Positions 10,401-17,351 of a stretch of 64,000 nt of DNA are shown here, piece by piece (the stretch's first letter is position 1; the number at the start of each line of letters is the position of its first letter). A program made the position numbers and the translations under genes. The notes under the pieces were generated by a model. It was given only the letters and a program-made list of their open reading frames with translations. It was not told the origin of the DNA and ran no database searches. The DNA is from Vibrio rarus (GTDB lineage Bacteria > Pseudomonadota > Gammaproteobacteria > Enterobacterales > Vibrionaceae): positions 2,232,001-2,296,000 of the forward strand of contig NZ_AP024900.1 in NCBI RefSeq assembly GCF_024347075.1. The letters run 5' to 3'.

Positions 10401-10787
10401 CAATTAGAACACCTAAAGAACTTAGGTGAAGAGTTTGCTGACATTGTGAATATGATTGACAGTGATAAAGACAGTAAGCAGCAAAAAATGCGACAACTGT
10501 TAGTGGATTGCATGTCAGAGGCATTGGATTATTGGGAGAGCCACCAAGGAAATACTAAGTTTGGATTTGCTGAGCAAAGTGGCTTGTGGCGCGTTTATTT
10601 AGACAGAAGCACACTGCAAACACGCACTCTTGATAAGTACTTAAGAATTGAAACCCTGCCCAACACGCCACGTTGGCGCACCGTTCTTAACTCTTTAGAT
10701 TACATTCTTGCCAATAGCCATAATGAAAATGCTCAAAGAGCACAACTCATCGAACGAAAAGAGCAACTGCAAAGCTTATTTTCTTAA
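7404..10787 (+). CDS. chiS: Chitin-sensing hybrid histidine kinase ChiS
   Basis: This 1127-residue hybrid sensor sits directly upstream of the chitooligosaccharide transporter, the position of ChiS in Vibrio. Domains in order: TM1 (about 16-37), a periplasmic sensor (about 40-350), TM2 (about 354-378) and HAMP. Next come HisKA with phospho-acceptor H472 (TTSHELRTP) and an ATPase domain with an N-box (NLVGNAMKF) and DTGSG and GLGLS motifs. A receiver domain with D772 (LLLDIMMPE) and its lysine in IKPF, a PAS-like region and a C-terminal tail complete it. The ATG at 7404 is preferred to the TTG at 7389 because it gives family length and D772, the V. cholerae position as I recall it. In V. cholerae ChiS is inner-membrane bound, is held inactive by apo chitin-binding protein and binds the chb promoter itself. 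Confidence 0.92.
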   Translation: MSKYHSHPKFKRLKSTLMGAFLFVSLVPMLVIAFFFLQSHIEDLEEQSTTYLTSMRDGTTNQVTAYIKSLDSEVIGFVHSELAYASGGRFYGLIDSFRRLGANPQQSRHIGQQKYVLGSGDKVNKTTIKGTQTHLNVNRYRLLHTRYHSTYTSLLERSDFDDIALVDLDGNVAYSVQKNGYYSTNLETGPYRDNELGRLFKRLKQHIKSEKDTLDEYNEIVLMSDFSKGLDGTDDREFVWFAAPIIQQEYLHSYAFFRLPLSALAYLIEVDHENQTTISLIDQSHKLLVQTSETGAENNLSVASKALQGIEQVETYTNTANQNMIAAYAPIKVHNLKWAVIVETPENVAFVRVNKLYSLFLIIICSAVIVIVIGSHYLANFITRPLLKLTWAAERISAGDLFENVEGTERKDEIGRLAVSFERMQRSVREKIELINKQNTELAYNLDTIATQNKELQQADKLKDEFLATTSHELRTPLHGMIGVAQAIIGEAHGSIPASQRYQLEIIINSGHRLSNLVDDLLDYHKMQYGQLTLQAVPVSLSSASSLVIELSKHLIGEKPVRIINQIDDSLPMVSADPQRLEQVLYNLVGNAMKFTPEGKIILTAEQDGEQLKIQIIDTGSGIPEDDLEHIFEPLIQGNSSNYQQGTGLGLSISKQLITIMHGELSVTSQPLLGTTFTLTLPLASEQQLQTFNRDVDTAHYTRQNISFNEDTHTPPHNPDGKVVMIADDEPVNLKILESFLHMEGYQVISANNGRQALDLIEQDKPDMLLLDIMMPELNGFEVCKHLRESYSYNELPIIMLTALGQSEDKIKGFDYGANDYLIKPFNKQELSARIQVHLNASLSEQRKLENDYLNDQLSQREKVESLLLDTQDKLLAQLESTPEAIICVNEAHKITFANKSALQLFQRSNEQIKRSQIEEFIAPKYLQFDQPHRSIDIDLFVAQTKQTIPCDIFTLPLETGLKGMIIFNPDMDDSTSRVDNLEVALDALASYAFAGDKSQLEHLKNLGEEFADIVNMIDSDKDSKQQKMRQLLVDCMSEALDYWESHQGNTKFGFAEQSGLWRVYLDRSTLQTRTLDKYLRIETLPNTPRWRTVLNSLDYILANSHNENAQRAQLIERKEQLQSLFS

Positions 10788-10793
10788 GGGCGT

Positions 10794-10818
10794 AGCCGCT
10801 CTATTGCGGCTTTAAATT
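10794..10818 (+). terminator. Possible weak terminator after chiS
   Basis: Stem AGCCGC / GCGGCT with a 6-nt loop, seven bases after the chiS stop, followed by TTAAATT rather than a clean T run. Confidence 0.45.
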
Positions 10819-11140
10819 ATTGTGCCACTCTTATTTTTAATCACTAAAAAAGTTCATTTCACGCGATTGTACACCTCCATACCATGGCTATAACTGGCAA
10901 AATATCGCAGGTAATTTTAAATGTGAGAGCGCAATCACAACAAATCATGTTGTGTATTTTTAACCAGAAAATAAAGTAACTCAGCCTCTTTAACCGCACA
11001 TCACACTTATCTGCAAAGCCACTAAAGCCAACTAACATAAAGACCCAAACCAATAGTATGCACTAACTAACTTTAGTTATTTACTCATAACAGGGGCCAT
11101 TAAGCAGATGAAGAAAAGTAGAGAAAACGATTTTAATTTA

Positions 11141-11186
11141 ACGTTTTTAACGAGAATAGGTATGCGTTTGACGTTTTTAACGGGAA
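11141..11186 (+). repeat. Pair of 16-bp direct repeats, candidate operator sites upstream of the chitin operon
   Basis: ACGTTTTTAACGAGAAT-type copies begin at 11141 and 11171, exactly 30 bp apart, and differ at one base (A or G at position 13). They lie about 180-220 bp upstream of the binding-protein start. Repeats on the same helical face at this distance suit an activator such as ChiS; the binder is inferred, not shown. Confidence 0.5.
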
Positions 11187-11310
11187 TCTACATTGACGAT
11201 ATTCACTTGAAGGCTGATTCTACAAGTGCTCCATGGTTCTTAGGTCATATCTCTACCCCACAATAAAAGATTAGAACCACAGGGTGACACTGTATAAGCA
11301 TTAAACTTTG

Positions 11311-11328
11311 GTAATCAAACCTGATTAC
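11311..11328 (+). promoter_or_regulatory. Inverted repeat in the probable leader of the chitin-binding protein mRNA
   Basis: GTAATCA and TGATTAC form a perfect 7-bp inverted repeat with a 4-nt spacer, 36 bp before the start codon. It could be a leader hairpin or a dimeric regulator site. Confidence 0.4.
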
Positions 11329-11364
11329 TGACTAATAAAAGCAAACAGAGACAAAGGACATACC

Positions 11365-13038
11365 ATGCTTGCTAATATAAAAAAAACAGCTCTTGCTACA
11401 GTAATCGTCGCTACTGCGACTACCGCAATATCAGCTCCGGCAATAGCCAGATCGGAACTGACTATCGTACCTGATTTTTATCCAACGATGGTTCGCAACT
11501 TTAACCCCTACCTTGCGACAAACCTTCGTACTACTACAGACTTCATCTATGAACCTTTAGTCGTTTTCAACGAAATGCACGGCAACGAGCCGGTTATGCG
11601 TTTGGCTGAAAGCTTTAAGATGGCGGATGATCTAAAAAGCGTTACCTTTGATATTCGCAAAGGTGTTAAATGGTCTGACGGGGAAGCATTCTCAGCAGAT
11701 GATGTGGTTTATTCATTTAAACTTCTTGAGTCCAATACTGCGCTAGACCAAACAGGTATTAATAAGTGGGTGAGCAAAGTTGAAAAGATCAATGATCATC
11801 AAGTTCGCTTTACTCTTACCGAAGGCAACTCGAATGTACCTTATGAAATAGCCAAAGTCCCTGTTGTGCCTGAGCACATCTGGTCAAAAGTAAAAAATCC
11901 TAGCTCTTTTACTAATGAAAACCCTGTAGGTACAGGCCCATTCACTGAAATTGACACCTTTACTCCTCAACTTTATATTCAGTGTGCTAACCCTAACTAT
12001 TGGGATGCCGATAACCTAGATGTTGATTGCCTTCGCGTACCTCAAATTGCCAACAATGATCAGCTGCTAAGTAAGATTGTTAATTCTGAGCTCGACTGGA
12101 CGTCAGCATTTATCCCTGACATCGACCGCACCTACAAAGCAGCCAACCCTAATCATGGATACTGGTATCCACCAGCGGGCACACAATCTCTTGTCGTAAA
12201 CTTCAAAAACCCAGATCCTGCAAAGAATGAAGCCCTTACTGATGTCAACTTCCGTCGTGCGATGAGTATGGCTATCGACCGTCAAACTATCATTGATATT
12301 GCGTTTTACGGTGCCGGTACTGTCAATGACTTCGCCTCGGGTCTTGGCTATGCATTTGCAGCTTGGTCTGATGAGAAAGTTCATAATCAGTACAAAAAAT
12401 TCAATACCTACAATCCGCAAGGAGCGAAGAAGTTACTGCAAGAGTCTGGGTTTAAAGACACGAACGGTGACGGATTTGTCGAAACGCCATCTGGGAAATC
12501 TTTTGAGCTATTAATTCAATCACCCAATGGCTGGACTGATTTTAACAACACAGTGCAACTCTCAGTTGAGCAGTTAAACGAAGTAGGTATTAAAGCGCGT
12601 GCTCGTACCCCAGAGTTTGCGGTATACAACCAAGCCATGCTAGAAGCGACCTATGACGTGGCGTATACCAACTACTTCCACGGTGCAGATCCACACTTGT
12701 ACTGGAACAGTGCTTATAACTCTGCACTGCAAGAAGGTAGCGGTATGCCTCGTTTTGCCATGCACTTCTACAAAAATGCACAGCTAGATAACTTGCTAAA
12801 CAGCTTCTACAAAACAGCGGATAAAGCAAAACAAATGGAAATTGCACACGGTATTCAGAAAATCATCGCTGAAAACCAAGTCACGATTCCTGTCTTATCT
12901 GGTGCAAGTAACTATCAATACAACACCACCCGTTTCACTGGTTGGTGGACAGAAGAAAACGCAAAAGGTCGTCCAAACATTTGGGCCGGTATCCCAGAGC
13001 GCTTACTTCACGTACTTGATTTAAAACCTGTCAAATAA
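11365..13038 (+). CDS. cbp: Periplasmic chitin-oligosaccharide-binding protein (solute-binding family 5)
   Basis: This 557-residue protein delivers (GlcNAc)n to the ABC transporter encoded behind it and, by analogy with V. cholerae CBP, restrains ChiS when empty. A Sec signal peptide is clear: basic start, hydrophobic core and an AxA cleavage site after A28. The mature part is a peptide/nickel/oligosaccharide-type family 5 binding protein, with EPLVVFNE near the start and the family signature in the segment NFRRAMSMAIDRQTIIDIAFYG. Ribosome site AAAGGA precedes the ATG by 9 bp. A stable intercistronic hairpin follows, then the permease genes in the same direction. Position next to ChiS decides chitin oligosaccharides over peptides as the ligand. 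Confidence 0.92.
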   Translation: MLANIKKTALATVIVATATTAISAPAIARSELTIVPDFYPTMVRNFNPYLATNLRTTTDFIYEPLVVFNEMHGNEPVMRLAESFKMADDLKSVTFDIRKGVKWSDGEAFSADDVVYSFKLLESNTALDQTGINKWVSKVEKINDHQVRFTLTEGNSNVPYEIAKVPVVPEHIWSKVKNPSSFTNENPVGTGPFTEIDTFTPQLYIQCANPNYWDADNLDVDCLRVPQIANNDQLLSKIVNSELDWTSAFIPDIDRTYKAANPNHGYWYPPAGTQSLVVNFKNPDPAKNEALTDVNFRRAMSMAIDRQTIIDIAFYGAGTVNDFASGLGYAFAAWSDEKVHNQYKKFNTYNPQGAKKLLQESGFKDTNGDGFVETPSGKSFELLIQSPNGWTDFNNTVQLSVEQLNEVGIKARARTPEFAVYNQAMLEATYDVAYTNYFHGADPHLYWNSAYNSALQEGSGMPRFAMHFYKNAQLDNLLNSFYKTADKAKQMEIAHGIQKIIAENQVTIPVLSGASNYQYNTTRFTGWWTEENAKGRPNIWAGIPERLLHVLDLKPVK

Positions 13039-13049
13039 CTTGGCTTCTT

Positions 13050-13073
13050 AATGGCGTACTTAGGTGCGCCATT
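13050..13073 (+). promoter_or_regulatory. Intercistronic stem-loop between binding protein and permease genes
   Basis: AATGGCG..CGCCATT, extended by three pairs (one wobble) to a 10-bp stem with a 4-nt loop, 12 bp after the stop. It has no following T run, so it more likely stabilises the upstream mRNA or partly attenuates than fully terminates. This would give more binding protein than permease. Confidence 0.55.
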
Positions 13074-13189
13074 ATCACCCTTGATAAAACTCACAATAAC
13101 AATGGCGTGTATACGTCAGGGATTCTTTCGCGCAAAGCGTGGATTTTATTCGATATACAAGCAATAAATCGGATAATTAAGGTGTAGGT

Positions 13190-14176
13190 ATGGGATATTT
13201 TCTAAAACGTCTGTCGTTCTATTTTGTAGCGCTATTAGTAGCCGCTACCATCAATTTTATTCTTCCGCGAGCAATGCCTGGAGACCCTGTCACCATGATG
13301 TTTGCTCACGCTACAGCCCAAGTAACACCAGAACGCATTGAGGCGATGCGACAACTGCTTGGCTTTGTCGATGGTCCCCTTTGGCTGCAATACATCACTT
13401 ATCTTAAAAGCATACTCAGCTGGGAGTTAGGGACTTCAATTAAATTTTACCCTCTCAGCGTTAATGAGTTACTTGGTGGAGCATTTGGCTGGTCATTATT
13501 TCTCGCTGGAACCGCGGTGCTTTTATCATTCTCCATAGGCTCTCTACTTGGCATCTTCGCAGCTTGGAAACGAGGTAGCACATACGACACTTTAGTCACG
13601 CCGGGAATGCTGATTATTCAAGCGGTCCCCCAAGTGGTGATTGCGATGTTAGCCATGTTCATTTTTGCTATCGGACTAAAATGGTTCCCTACTGGCTACG
13701 CTTATACCCCTGGCGTTATCCCCGACTGGACTAGTTGGGAGTTTATTAAAAATGTCGCCTATCACGCCGTACTCCCTTTATTTTGTGCCTCACTGGTACA
13801 GATTGGTGGCTTCTTGGTCAATATGCGTAACAACATGATAAACCTACTAGCGGAAGACTATATCACCATGGCGAAAGGCAAAGGCCTTAGCGAAAACCGT
13901 GTGGTATTTAACTATGCAGCGCGTAATGCGCTGCTACCTAGTGTTACCGCACTTTCAATGTCGTTAGGTATGGCCATTGGCGGACAGTTGATCATAGAAA
14001 TCATCTTCAACTACCCAGGTTTAGGGACTGTTCTATTTAATGCAATAACCGCAAGGGACTACCAGGTATTACAGGGGCAGTTACTTATCATGACCTTATT
14101 CATGCTGTTCTTTAACCTAATTGCTGACATGTTATATGTCTTACTTGACCCTCGCCTACGTAAGGGAGGTAAATAA
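13190..14176 (+). CDS. Chitooligosaccharide ABC transporter permease 1 (DppB-like)
   Basis: This 328-residue inner-membrane permease of the binding-protein-dependent family has six predicted helices. The EAA coupling loop is YITMAKGKGLSENRVVFNYAARNALLP (about residues 223-249), and the N-terminal sequence PGDPVTMMF is typical of DppB/OppB proteins. It forms a heterodimer with the next gene product to make the channel for sugars carried by the binding protein. The ATG at 13190 follows a 151-bp gap from the binding protein gene. The next gene begins 1 bp after its stop, showing tight coupling. Confidence 0.92.
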   Translation: MGYFLKRLSFYFVALLVAATINFILPRAMPGDPVTMMFAHATAQVTPERIEAMRQLLGFVDGPLWLQYITYLKSILSWELGTSIKFYPLSVNELLGGAFGWSLFLAGTAVLLSFSIGSLLGIFAAWKRGSTYDTLVTPGMLIIQAVPQVVIAMLAMFIFAIGLKWFPTGYAYTPGVIPDWTSWEFIKNVAYHAVLPLFCASLVQIGGFLVNMRNNMINLLAEDYITMAKGKGLSENRVVFNYAARNALLPSVTALSMSLGMAIGGQLIIEIIFNYPGLGTVLFNAITARDYQVLQGQLLIMTLFMLFFNLIADMLYVLLDPRLRKGGK

Positions 14177-14177
14177 A

Positions 14178-15212
14178 ATGAACGATATTTTTAAGCTTAT
14201 TCGTGGCAATACGATTGCAATGATTGGTGTGGCAATTTTAAGTACCTTTTTGTTTATTGCACTGGCCGCCCCTCTAATCACGCAACATGCACCAGACAAA
14301 CGCACCGGTAAGCCTCACGAATACCCGGCAGCATTAGTGAAAGCGGCTCAATCCAACCCTGATGGATGGGTAGCCACTCACCTAGCCACAGATAGCCGCA
14401 CTCTAAGAATGTCTAAAGATGCTGAGCATGTTTTAGGCACAAGCCGTATGGGGCGTGATGTGTGGGCTCAAGTCGCCTACGGGGCTCGCGTTTCCCTTGC
14501 TGTTGGGTTTGGCGCAGGTTTAACTGTGTGCTTTCTTGCCACTATTATCGGGGTATCCGCCGGTTACTTTGGTGGCAAAATTGATGACTTTCTCACTGCG
14601 GCCATGAACATAATGTTGGTCATTCCCCAATACCCACTCCTGTTTGTTGTTGCTGCATTTATTGGGGAGGCAGGTCCGTTCACCATTGCACTGATCATCG
14701 GCCTCACCTCCTGGGCATGGGGGGCGCGCGTGGTACGCGCACAAACCTTAGCCTTACGAGAAAAAGAGTTTATTAAAGCGGCCGAAGTATTAGGTGAGTC
14801 TCCTGCAAGAATTATCTTTGTAGAAATTTTGCCTAACCTTATTTCCATTGTGGGTGCAAGCTTCATCGGTTCGGTGATGTACGCCATCATGATGGAAGCG
14901 ACGATCTCCTTCTTAGGCATGGGCGATCCTAACACTATCAGTTGGGGCATTATGCTGTATAACGTGCAAACCTCCTCTTCCATGCTCATTGGCGCTTGGT
15001 GGGAATTACTCGCCCCTTGTATAGCGCTAACTCTACTGGTCACAGGACTGGCACTGCTTAATTTTGCTGTGGATGAAATTGCCAACCCACAACTTCGCTC
15101 CCATAAAGGCATGCGCCGTTGGAAAAAACTGGCACAACAAGATAAGAAAAGCCGCAAACCAATAGCAGACAGTGCCACAAATCAGCTATCAACATCAGGA
15201 AATCAATCATGA
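14178..15212 (+). CDS. Chitooligosaccharide ABC transporter permease 2 (DppC-like)
   Basis: The second channel subunit is 344 residues. The ATG at 14178 is chosen because a very strong ribosome site (AAGGGAGGT at 14162-14170) precedes it by 7 bp; the frame stays open further upstream inside the previous gene. It shows an N-terminal helix, a cytoplasm-facing insertion and the GTSRMGRDVWAQVAYGARVSL segment typical of DppC/OppC. The EAA loop is IKAAEVLGESPARIIFVEILPN. A charged, lysine-rich C-terminal tail follows the last helix. It overlaps the first ATPase gene by 4 bp (ATGA type), indicating translational coupling. Confidence 0.92.
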   Translation: MNDIFKLIRGNTIAMIGVAILSTFLFIALAAPLITQHAPDKRTGKPHEYPAALVKAAQSNPDGWVATHLATDSRTLRMSKDAEHVLGTSRMGRDVWAQVAYGARVSLAVGFGAGLTVCFLATIIGVSAGYFGGKIDDFLTAAMNIMLVIPQYPLLFVVAAFIGEAGPFTIALIIGLTSWAWGARVVRAQTLALREKEFIKAAEVLGESPARIIFVEILPNLISIVGASFIGSVMYAIMMEATISFLGMGDPNTISWGIMLYNVQTSSSMLIGAWWELLAPCIALTLLVTGLALLNFAVDEIANPQLRSHKGMRRWKKLAQQDKKSRKPIADSATNQLSTSGNQS

Positions 15213-16228
15213 TTAATCCACTAATTTCTGTTCGTAATCTTTGTGTTGATTACATTACCGATGCTGGAGACGTTAGAGCCTGCAATAACGTCAGCTTTGA
15301 TATTGCTCCAGGTGAAGTATTTGGTCTGGCAGGGGAATCAGGGTGTGGTAAATCAACCGTGGCTTTTTCCTTAATGCGTCTACATAAGCCACCGGCATTT
15401 ATCACTGGCGGTGAAGTTATCTTCAATGGTGAAGACATCCTACAATACAGTGACTTGAGCATGCAGGCGTTCCGCTGGAGCGAAATGTCCATGGTATTTC
15501 AAAGTGCCATGAATGCACTCAATCCTGTACTGCCAATGGAAGAACAATTTTGTGATGTGATAATGCATCACACCAATATGACTCGCAAGCAAGCCATTAA
15601 AAGAGCGCAAGGGTTATTGGAAATTGTAGATATACACCCAAGTCGCTTAAGCGACTATCCACACCAGTTTTCAGGGGGGATGCGTCAACGATTAGTGATT
15701 GCTATTGCCCTAGCCTTGAATCCTAAGATGATCATCATGGACGAACCAACTACCGCATTAGATGTCGTCGTTCAACGGGAGATTTTACAAAAGATTCATG
15801 CCTTAAAAGAAGAGTTTGGCTTCTCCATTTTATTCATCACCCATGACTTATCTTTAATGGTTGAATTCTCAGACCGTATTGGAATCATGTACTCCGGTGA
15901 ACTTATCGAGGTCGCACCAGCAAAAGAGATTTTGACCAACCCATACCACCCTTATACGCGAGGACTAGGCAGTTCTTTTCCTTCTCTTACCGGACCTAAA
16001 GCACAGCTTATTGGTATTCCCGGAAACCCGTTAAATCTGCTAGAAATCCCTCAAGGGTGCCGCTTTCAGGCGCGCTGCTCTCAAGTTACTGAAGTGTGTA
16101 GAACAGTCCCCACTCAACTGCGAGAGATCGAAAGTCAACGTTTATCAAATTGTCACCTTTTTGGTGAACCTATCACACAGACAAAAGTCGATTCAGACCA
16201 ACAAGACGTGTTCGGAGAAGTCACATGA
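15209..16228 (+). CDS. Chitooligosaccharide ABC transporter ATPase 1 (DppD-like)
   Basis: A 339-residue nucleotide-binding subunit. Walker A is GESGCGKST (about 44-52), the Q-loop is in MVFQSAMNALNP, the signature is FSGGMRQR, Walker B is MIIMDEPTTALD and the switch histidine is in FITHDLS. The C-terminal oligopeptide-transporter extension with cysteines (GCRFQARCSQVTEVC) is typical of DppD/OppD. It pairs with the next ATPase. Its start overlaps the upstream permease by 4 bp and its end overlaps the next gene by 4 bp. Confidence 0.93.
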   Translation: MINPLISVRNLCVDYITDAGDVRACNNVSFDIAPGEVFGLAGESGCGKSTVAFSLMRLHKPPAFITGGEVIFNGEDILQYSDLSMQAFRWSEMSMVFQSAMNALNPVLPMEEQFCDVIMHHTNMTRKQAIKRAQGLLEIVDIHPSRLSDYPHQFSGGMRQRLVIAIALALNPKMIIMDEPTTALDVVVQREILQKIHALKEEFGFSILFITHDLSLMVEFSDRIGIMYSGELIEVAPAKEILTNPYHPYTRGLGSSFPSLTGPKAQLIGIPGNPLNLLEIPQGCRFQARCSQVTEVCRTVPTQLREIESQRLSNCHLFGEPITQTKVDSDQQDVFGEVT

Positions 16229-17220
16229 GCAAACCTACAGGCGAATTACTCATTGAAGGTAAGAACTTAATTAAAGACTTTCCTGTTAGTAGTAATGCAC
16301 TAAAAAACCCCATGATGCGCGCCATTAACGACGTATCATTTAAAATGTACAAAAGTCGTGGTTTATCTGTGGTTGGTGAGTCAGGTTCAGGGAAATCAAC
16401 AACAGCCAAGATGATCGCTAAGATGTACGCGCCAACCGATGGTCAAATTGAATATCGTGGACGCGATATTCAAACCATCAATAAGAAGAAGGATTTAATG
16501 CACTACCGTGAAGGGGTGCAGATGGTATGGCAAGATCCATTTGGCTCTTTAAATCCAACACATAACATCTTTCATCATATTGCGCGCCCCTTGCTTATTC
16601 ATAAGAAAGTCACTCGTGGTAACAACAAAGAACTACAAGATCGAGTGCATGATTTACTGGAGCAAGTAGGGTTAATTCCCGCCAAAGAAACCGCAGAAAA
16701 GTTTCCTCATCAGCTCTCGGGAGGACAGCGTCAGCGGGTTAATTTAGCGCGAAATATTGCCGTAGGTGCAGAGGTCGTCCTTGCCGATGAGCCTACCTCA
16801 ATGCTTGATGTCTCTATTCGAGCTGGGGTATTGAACCTAATGCAAGAGATGAAATTTGAAAAACAAATGTCTCTTTTATACATCACTCACGATATTGCAA
16901 CCGCTCGTTACATTGCAGAAGATATTGCGGTGATGTATGTGGGGCACATGGTGGAATGGGGAGATACTGATGAGGTTATCGCCAATCCTCAACACCCTTA
17001 TACGCAACTGTTGATTTCTGCTGTGCCCGATCCGGCAAAATCTATTCACGTCAAACTAGAAGGCAATAAAGGTGATATCCCCCTATGGACACCCGAATCT
17101 TTTGGATGTCCTTTTGCAGGTCGATGCCTACATGCAACAGATAAGTGCAAAGAGCGGCTCCCTGAGGTTACTCAATTATCCGAAAATCATTTTGTGCGTT
17201 GTTATTTGCACCAAGATTAA
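16225..17220 (+). CDS. Chitooligosaccharide ABC transporter ATPase 2 (DppF-like)
   Basis: The partner nucleotide-binding subunit, 331 residues. Walker A is GESGSGKST, the Q-loop is in MVWQDPFGSLNP, the signature is LSGGQRQRV, Walker B is VVLADEPTSMLD and the switch is in YITHDIA. The C-terminal cysteine extension (FGCPFAGRCLHATDKC) matches DppF/OppF. It is the last gene of the tightly overlapping transporter set. A perfect palindromic hairpin follows 16 bp after its stop, so the hexosaminidase gene downstream may be expressed partly on its own. Confidence 0.93.
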   Translation: MSKPTGELLIEGKNLIKDFPVSSNALKNPMMRAINDVSFKMYKSRGLSVVGESGSGKSTTAKMIAKMYAPTDGQIEYRGRDIQTINKKKDLMHYREGVQMVWQDPFGSLNPTHNIFHHIARPLLIHKKVTRGNNKELQDRVHDLLEQVGLIPAKETAEKFPHQLSGGQRQRVNLARNIAVGAEVVLADEPTSMLDVSIRAGVLNLMQEMKFEKQMSLLYITHDIATARYIAEDIAVMYVGHMVEWGDTDEVIANPQHPYTQLLISAVPDPAKSIHVKLEGNKGDIPLWTPESFGCPFAGRCLHATDKCKERLPEVTQLSENHFVRCYLHQD

Positions 17221-17236
17221 GGGTAACCTTTCTTTA

Positions 17237-17263
17237 TAGCCTCCTATATAGGAGGCTACTTTT
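17237..17263 (+). terminator. Hairpin between the transporter genes and the hexosaminidase gene
   Basis: TAGCCTCC / GGAGGCTA form a perfect 8-bp stem around TATATA, making a 22-bp palindrome, followed by CTTTT. It is a probable terminator or attenuator. Confidence 0.65.
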
Positions 17264-17351
17264 AGCTAAACAGATTAATACCTTAATAGATTGGTTAACG
17301 TTTTCATACTCATCGCACACCTACCGTAAATGAATCACTAGGAGACTCACA

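Larger units (their letters stand above)
10788..11364 (+). promoter_or_regulatory. 577-bp regulatory gap between chiS and the chitin transporter operon (Pchb region)
   Basis: No convincing gene lies here. It must hold the promoter of the downstream transporter operon. Visible inside are a weak post-chiS hairpin (10794-10811), a TGTGA-N8-TCACA palindrome (10922-10939), two direct repeats 30 bp apart (11141-11156, 11171-11186) and a 7-bp inverted repeat near the start codon (11311-11328). In V. cholerae the equivalent region is bound by ChiS and SlmA; no clear match to the SlmA consensus was found here. Confidence 0.7.

Noticed and set aside
10922..10939. CRP binding site
   Set aside because: Half-sites fit but the spacer is 8 bp instead of 6, so it is not claimed as CRP.
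10859..11053. 64-codon minus-strand frame in the chitin promoter gap
   Set aside because: It has no ribosome site or homology that I recognise, and it covers the palindrome expected to be regulatory. It is most likely a chance frame.
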